Shown here piece by piece: positions 61,815-64,000 of a stretch of DNA of 64,000 nt. Source of the DNA: Alcanivorax sp. 24. GTDB lineage: Bacteria; Pseudomonadota; Gammaproteobacteria; Pseudomonadales; Alcanivoracaceae. The notes under the pieces were generated by a model. The model saw only the letters and a program-made list of their open reading frames with translations, did no database searches and was not told where the DNA came from. The stretch covers positions 248,001-312,000 of the forward strand of contig NZ_SNUA01000002.1 in the NCBI RefSeq assembly GCF_004360225.1, read 5' to 3'. Position 1 is the first letter of the stretch; each line of letters begins with the position of its first letter. A program made the position numbers and the translations under genes.

Positions 61815-62615
61815 ATGAAGAAAGCAGTTCTCATGACCGCCCTGATGGTGGCCGTTACTGGTGCTCAGGCTGTTACTTTGCAAAGTGGTACTGCCGGTCC
61901 GGATATTGTGGATGTCGGTGGGGCCACCATCGGTGGCTTCCATGGTCCCTTGGGAGCACCCGCGATTGGTGTACACGATAGTGGCGAACTAATCAGCTTG
62001 CAAAGTATTGAATCCTTTACCTTTCATGACTACGTGACCTCGGAAGGTGTCGATTTTGCGCACCATCAGTTGGCGCCAGGATTTATTCATACCAACCCGC
62101 AGCCTGGAGAAGAAGCCCTGGGTATCGGCATGGACGGGATCAAGATTCCTGACGTGGGCAAGGATGTATACTTCGGCCTTGCCAGCGTGGAAGGTACCAG
62201 TGCGAACCAGCATCAGGCATGGTACGTAGGAGATCAGGATGGTTTTGTTTTGCCCACATCCTCCACGGATTATGCCGCCGTGGCGCTGCTGGCGTTGCCT
62301 ACAACCTCCGTCAACTCACCTGAAATTCTCACCGGTGAGTTGACGCTGAACGTTAGCGGCACGTCATCACTGTCTGGCACCTTGACCAATGGCAGCGGTG
62401 CCACCCAAAACAACCTGCTTATTCAAGCAACCGGAAATGATGCCTTCAGCGGTACCTCTACTTATTACGTAGGTACCGGATCGGCTCCGTCCTCCAACGG
62501 TTCGGTGACCGGCCACTTCTTTGGAAATGGTAGCACAGGCAATAGTGCGCTGGCGGGTGTGGCCGAAGGAAACTCTGTCGACTACGTCGCCTCCTTCGGT
62601 GGCGTCCAGAAATAA
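61815..62615 (+). CDS. Secreted hemophilin-like protein (TbpB-type barrel), Slam client 2
   Basis: A 266-residue exported protein. The signal peptide LMTALMVAVTGAQA is followed by a His-rich N-terminal half (GGFHGPLG, FHDYVTSEG, DFAHHQLAPGFIH). WYVGDQDGFVLPTSSTDYAA matches client 1. The C-terminal barrel-like region reads LTGELTLNVSGTSSLSGTL to GHFFGNGSTGNSALAGVAEG. ATG 61815 follows TAGGAG. It is clearly related to client 1 in the second half but divergent in the first, where ligand binding is expected. It may be a different heme-binding specificity; this is unproven. Confidence 0.82.
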   Translation: MKKAVLMTALMVAVTGAQAVTLQSGTAGPDIVDVGGATIGGFHGPLGAPAIGVHDSGELISLQSIESFTFHDYVTSEGVDFAHHQLAPGFIHTNPQPGEEALGIGMDGIKIPDVGKDVYFGLASVEGTSANQHQAWYVGDQDGFVLPTSSTDYAAVALLALPTTSVNSPEILTGELTLNVSGTSSLSGTLTNGSGATQNNLLIQATGNDAFSGTSTYYVGTGSAPSSNGSVTGHFFGNGSTGNSALAGVAEGNSVDYVASFGGVQK

Positions 62616-62689
62616 CAGCAGCACCATTTTTTCCGAAAAGCCATGACATTCAGCCATTCGGGGTTTGCTTTGATTAATGAAGCCTTTCG

Positions 62690-62720
62690 AACCTGCCTTC
62701 GGGCAGGTTCCTTTCGTCTT
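62690..62720 (+). terminator. Terminator-like hairpin between hemophilin 2 and Slam 2
   Basis: AACCTGCC-TTCG-GGCAGGTT is a perfect 8-bp stem with a UUCG tetraloop, followed by CCTTTCGTCTT. It is T-rich but interrupted, so probably leaky. It lies 75 bases past the hemophilin stop and 30 before the Slam start. Confidence 0.75.
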
Positions 62721-62739
62721 CTGAATGGATATTTCCCCC

Positions 62740-64000
62740 ATGACCGTTCCTGGCTCCCTTTTCGTACGCGGCCTGATTGTGCTGCTGCTGGTTTTTGTCC
62801 GCTTGAATGCCGAAGCGCAGCAGGACACGGCGGACCGCCTGTGGCAAGGCTCCGAGCGTCAATGGCGGCAGCAAAAAGAAGAGGCCGAGCCGGCGCCTCT
62901 GGAGCAGCAGGAACAAGGCCCGGAAGGGCAGGCTCCGGTTATCGATTTGCCGCCGGGATTGAAGTTACAGCAATTGCTGTTCGCCATTCTCAATGCCGTC
63001 AATCGCAGGGACTGGGACGCCGCCGAGCGCTGGCTGCGCCTGTACGCCAGTATTCCTCAACACGATCCGGCACTGTTCGATTTCGTCGAAGCCGGCCGGG
63101 CGGCCGACCAGGGTCGCTATCGCGAGGCCGTGGCGGGGTACAAAAAGGTGCTTGAGAGCAACCCTGGGTTTACCCGGGGACGGCTGGATCTGGCCCGCGC
63201 CTTGTATGCCGACAATCGGTTGCGGGACGCTGAAACGTCGTTCCGTGCGTTGCGGGATATGCCCTTGCCGGAGCAGGTTCTGGATCATATCGATGACTAT
63301 CTTGGCGCGCTGGCTCAGCGCCGCCGTCCCCGTCTGTCCTTATCCCTTTCGGCGGTCCGTGAAGACAATGTGAACCGCGCTTCCACGGTGGTGGATGCGT
63401 GCGCTCTGGTGTTCCACGGCGTATGCCTTGCCAACAGGCCCGGGAAGGAGATCAGCGCCTCCGGTACCTATTTCGAAGGCACCCTGAACAAACTCTGGTC
63501 GCTGCCCGGCAATCACTCGGTGCTGTTGCGCAGTATCAACTACGGCAATGAATACCGGCATGGTGACGATTACGACAACCTGGTTTCCACCACTTACCTG
63601 GGATATCAGTACGCCAACGTCAGGACCCGCTTTCAACTTCTGCCTTTATTCGAATATGACCGCGAAGGCGGCCGCGACATTTATCAGGCGTTTGGAGTGC
63701 GGGCGGTGCTGGCCCGGCAATGGCGACAACGGACCGAACTTGAGCTGAGTTACGAGCATAAGGAGCGCGACTTTTCCTCGGCGCTGGACAGCCTGGAAGG
63801 TGACTCGCGCCGTCTTTCCGTGTTCGCCAATCATGCCCTGCGCCGTGATCTGATGATCTATGGTGGCCTGATCATGCATGACAGCGACGCGCGCCTGGAT
63901 ATGTTCGCCTACCGCGAGCGTATCGCCCGTTTCGGGGTGTACAAGGCCGTCGCTGATCTGGCCACGGTGAATCTGTCATACAGCTATCGCAAAAAAGTGG
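62740..64000 (+). CDS. Slam (DUF560) translocator 2, 3' end beyond window
   Basis: A partial gene of 420 visible codons that runs off the window. ATG 62740 gives a signal peptide (LFVRGLIVLLLVFVRLNAEA); an in-frame ATG at 62725 is an alternative. A charged Gln/Glu-rich linker (about 30-65) precedes a periplasmic TPR domain with AVAGYKKVLESNPGFTRGRL. The barrel starts near 198 (RLSLSLSAVREDNVNRAST). A Cys pair DACALVFHGVC at the first barrel loop matches TCLIWFAEGLC of Slam 1. About 80 C-terminal residues are missing. Its client should be hemophilin 2. Confidence 0.9.
   Translation, partial: MTVPGSLFVRGLIVLLLVFVRLNAEAQQDTADRLWQGSERQWRQQKEEAEPAPLEQQEQGPEGQAPVIDLPPGLKLQQLLFAILNAVNRRDWDAAERWLRLYASIPQHDPALFDFVEAGRAADQGRYREAVAGYKKVLESNPGFTRGRLDLARALYADNRLRDAETSFRALRDMPLPEQVLDHIDDYLGALAQRRRPRLSLSLSAVREDNVNRASTVVDACALVFHGVCLANRPGKEISASGTYFEGTLNKLWSLPGNHSVLLRSINYGNEYRHGDDYDNLVSTTYLGYQYANVRTRFQLLPLFEYDREGGRDIYQAFGVRAVLARQWRQRTELELSYEHKERDFSSALDSLEGDSRRLSVFANHALRRDLMIYGGLIMHDSDARLDMFAYRERIARFGVYKAVADLATVNLSYSYRKKV

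Noticed and set aside
62643-63155. 170-codon rightward frame at the start of Slam 2
   Set aside because: It is out of frame with the long open frame from 62740, which encodes a signal peptide, TPR domain and Slam barrel.
1-64000. CRISPR arrays, rRNA, tRNA, prophage or transposase genes
   Set aside because: No regularly spaced repeats, rRNA or intact tRNA structure, integrase or transposase sequence was seen anywhere in the window.

Overview
The window is GC-rich DNA from a Gram-negative bacterium, most likely a gammaproteobacterium. Evidence is TonB/ExbBD, outer-membrane receptors, Fur-type sites, PtsJ- and GcdR-like regulators and REP-like palindromes of the Pseudomonas/Alcanivorax style. 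An Alcanivorax-type marine hydrocarbon degrader is my best guess, but this is inference only.

Bases 1-17,280 are ordinary chromosome. They carry a GFA-family protein, a GcdR-like LysR regulator divergent from glutaryl-CoA dehydrogenase and a CaiB/BaiF CoA-transferase, a YciI-like protein, a broken AraC regulator, and two 14-TM MFS pumps with nearby HTH/LysR/TetR regulators. A yggS-GATase-small ORF operon lies divergent from a PtsJ-like MocR regulator. A LysR/NmrA-type reductase pair, a thioredoxin-like protein and a small TPR protein complete this part.

Bases 17,300-64,000 form one large heme/iron acquisition island. It holds four ECF sigma/anti-sigma (FecI/FecR) pairs, each next to a large TonB-dependent receptor of the hemoglobin/hemophilin-receptor type. 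Each receptor is followed by a roughly 815-865-residue poly-glycine-tethered PKD-repeat lipoprotein; one module has two. Modules 1 and 2 point left and modules 3 and 4 point right. In modules 3 and 4 the lipoprotein is followed by a secreted hemophilin/TbpB-barrel-like protein and a Slam (DUF560) outer-membrane translocator; the last Slam runs off the window.

Between the two halves lies the shared machinery: DUF2789 protein, heme oxygenase, ExbB-ExbD-TonB, HmuTUV heme importer and SitABCD Mn/Fe importer. Fur-like 19-mers precede the fecI genes, hmuT and several receptor or hemophilin genes.

A coherent model is that iron starvation relieves Fur. FecI/FecR then amplify receptor expression, hemophilins exported by Slam capture heme, and the receptors import it using TonB energy. 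HmuTUV moves heme to the cytosol and heme oxygenase releases the iron. The PKD lipoprotein family, with its shared unrecognised C-terminal domain, is the part I would call potentially undescribed.
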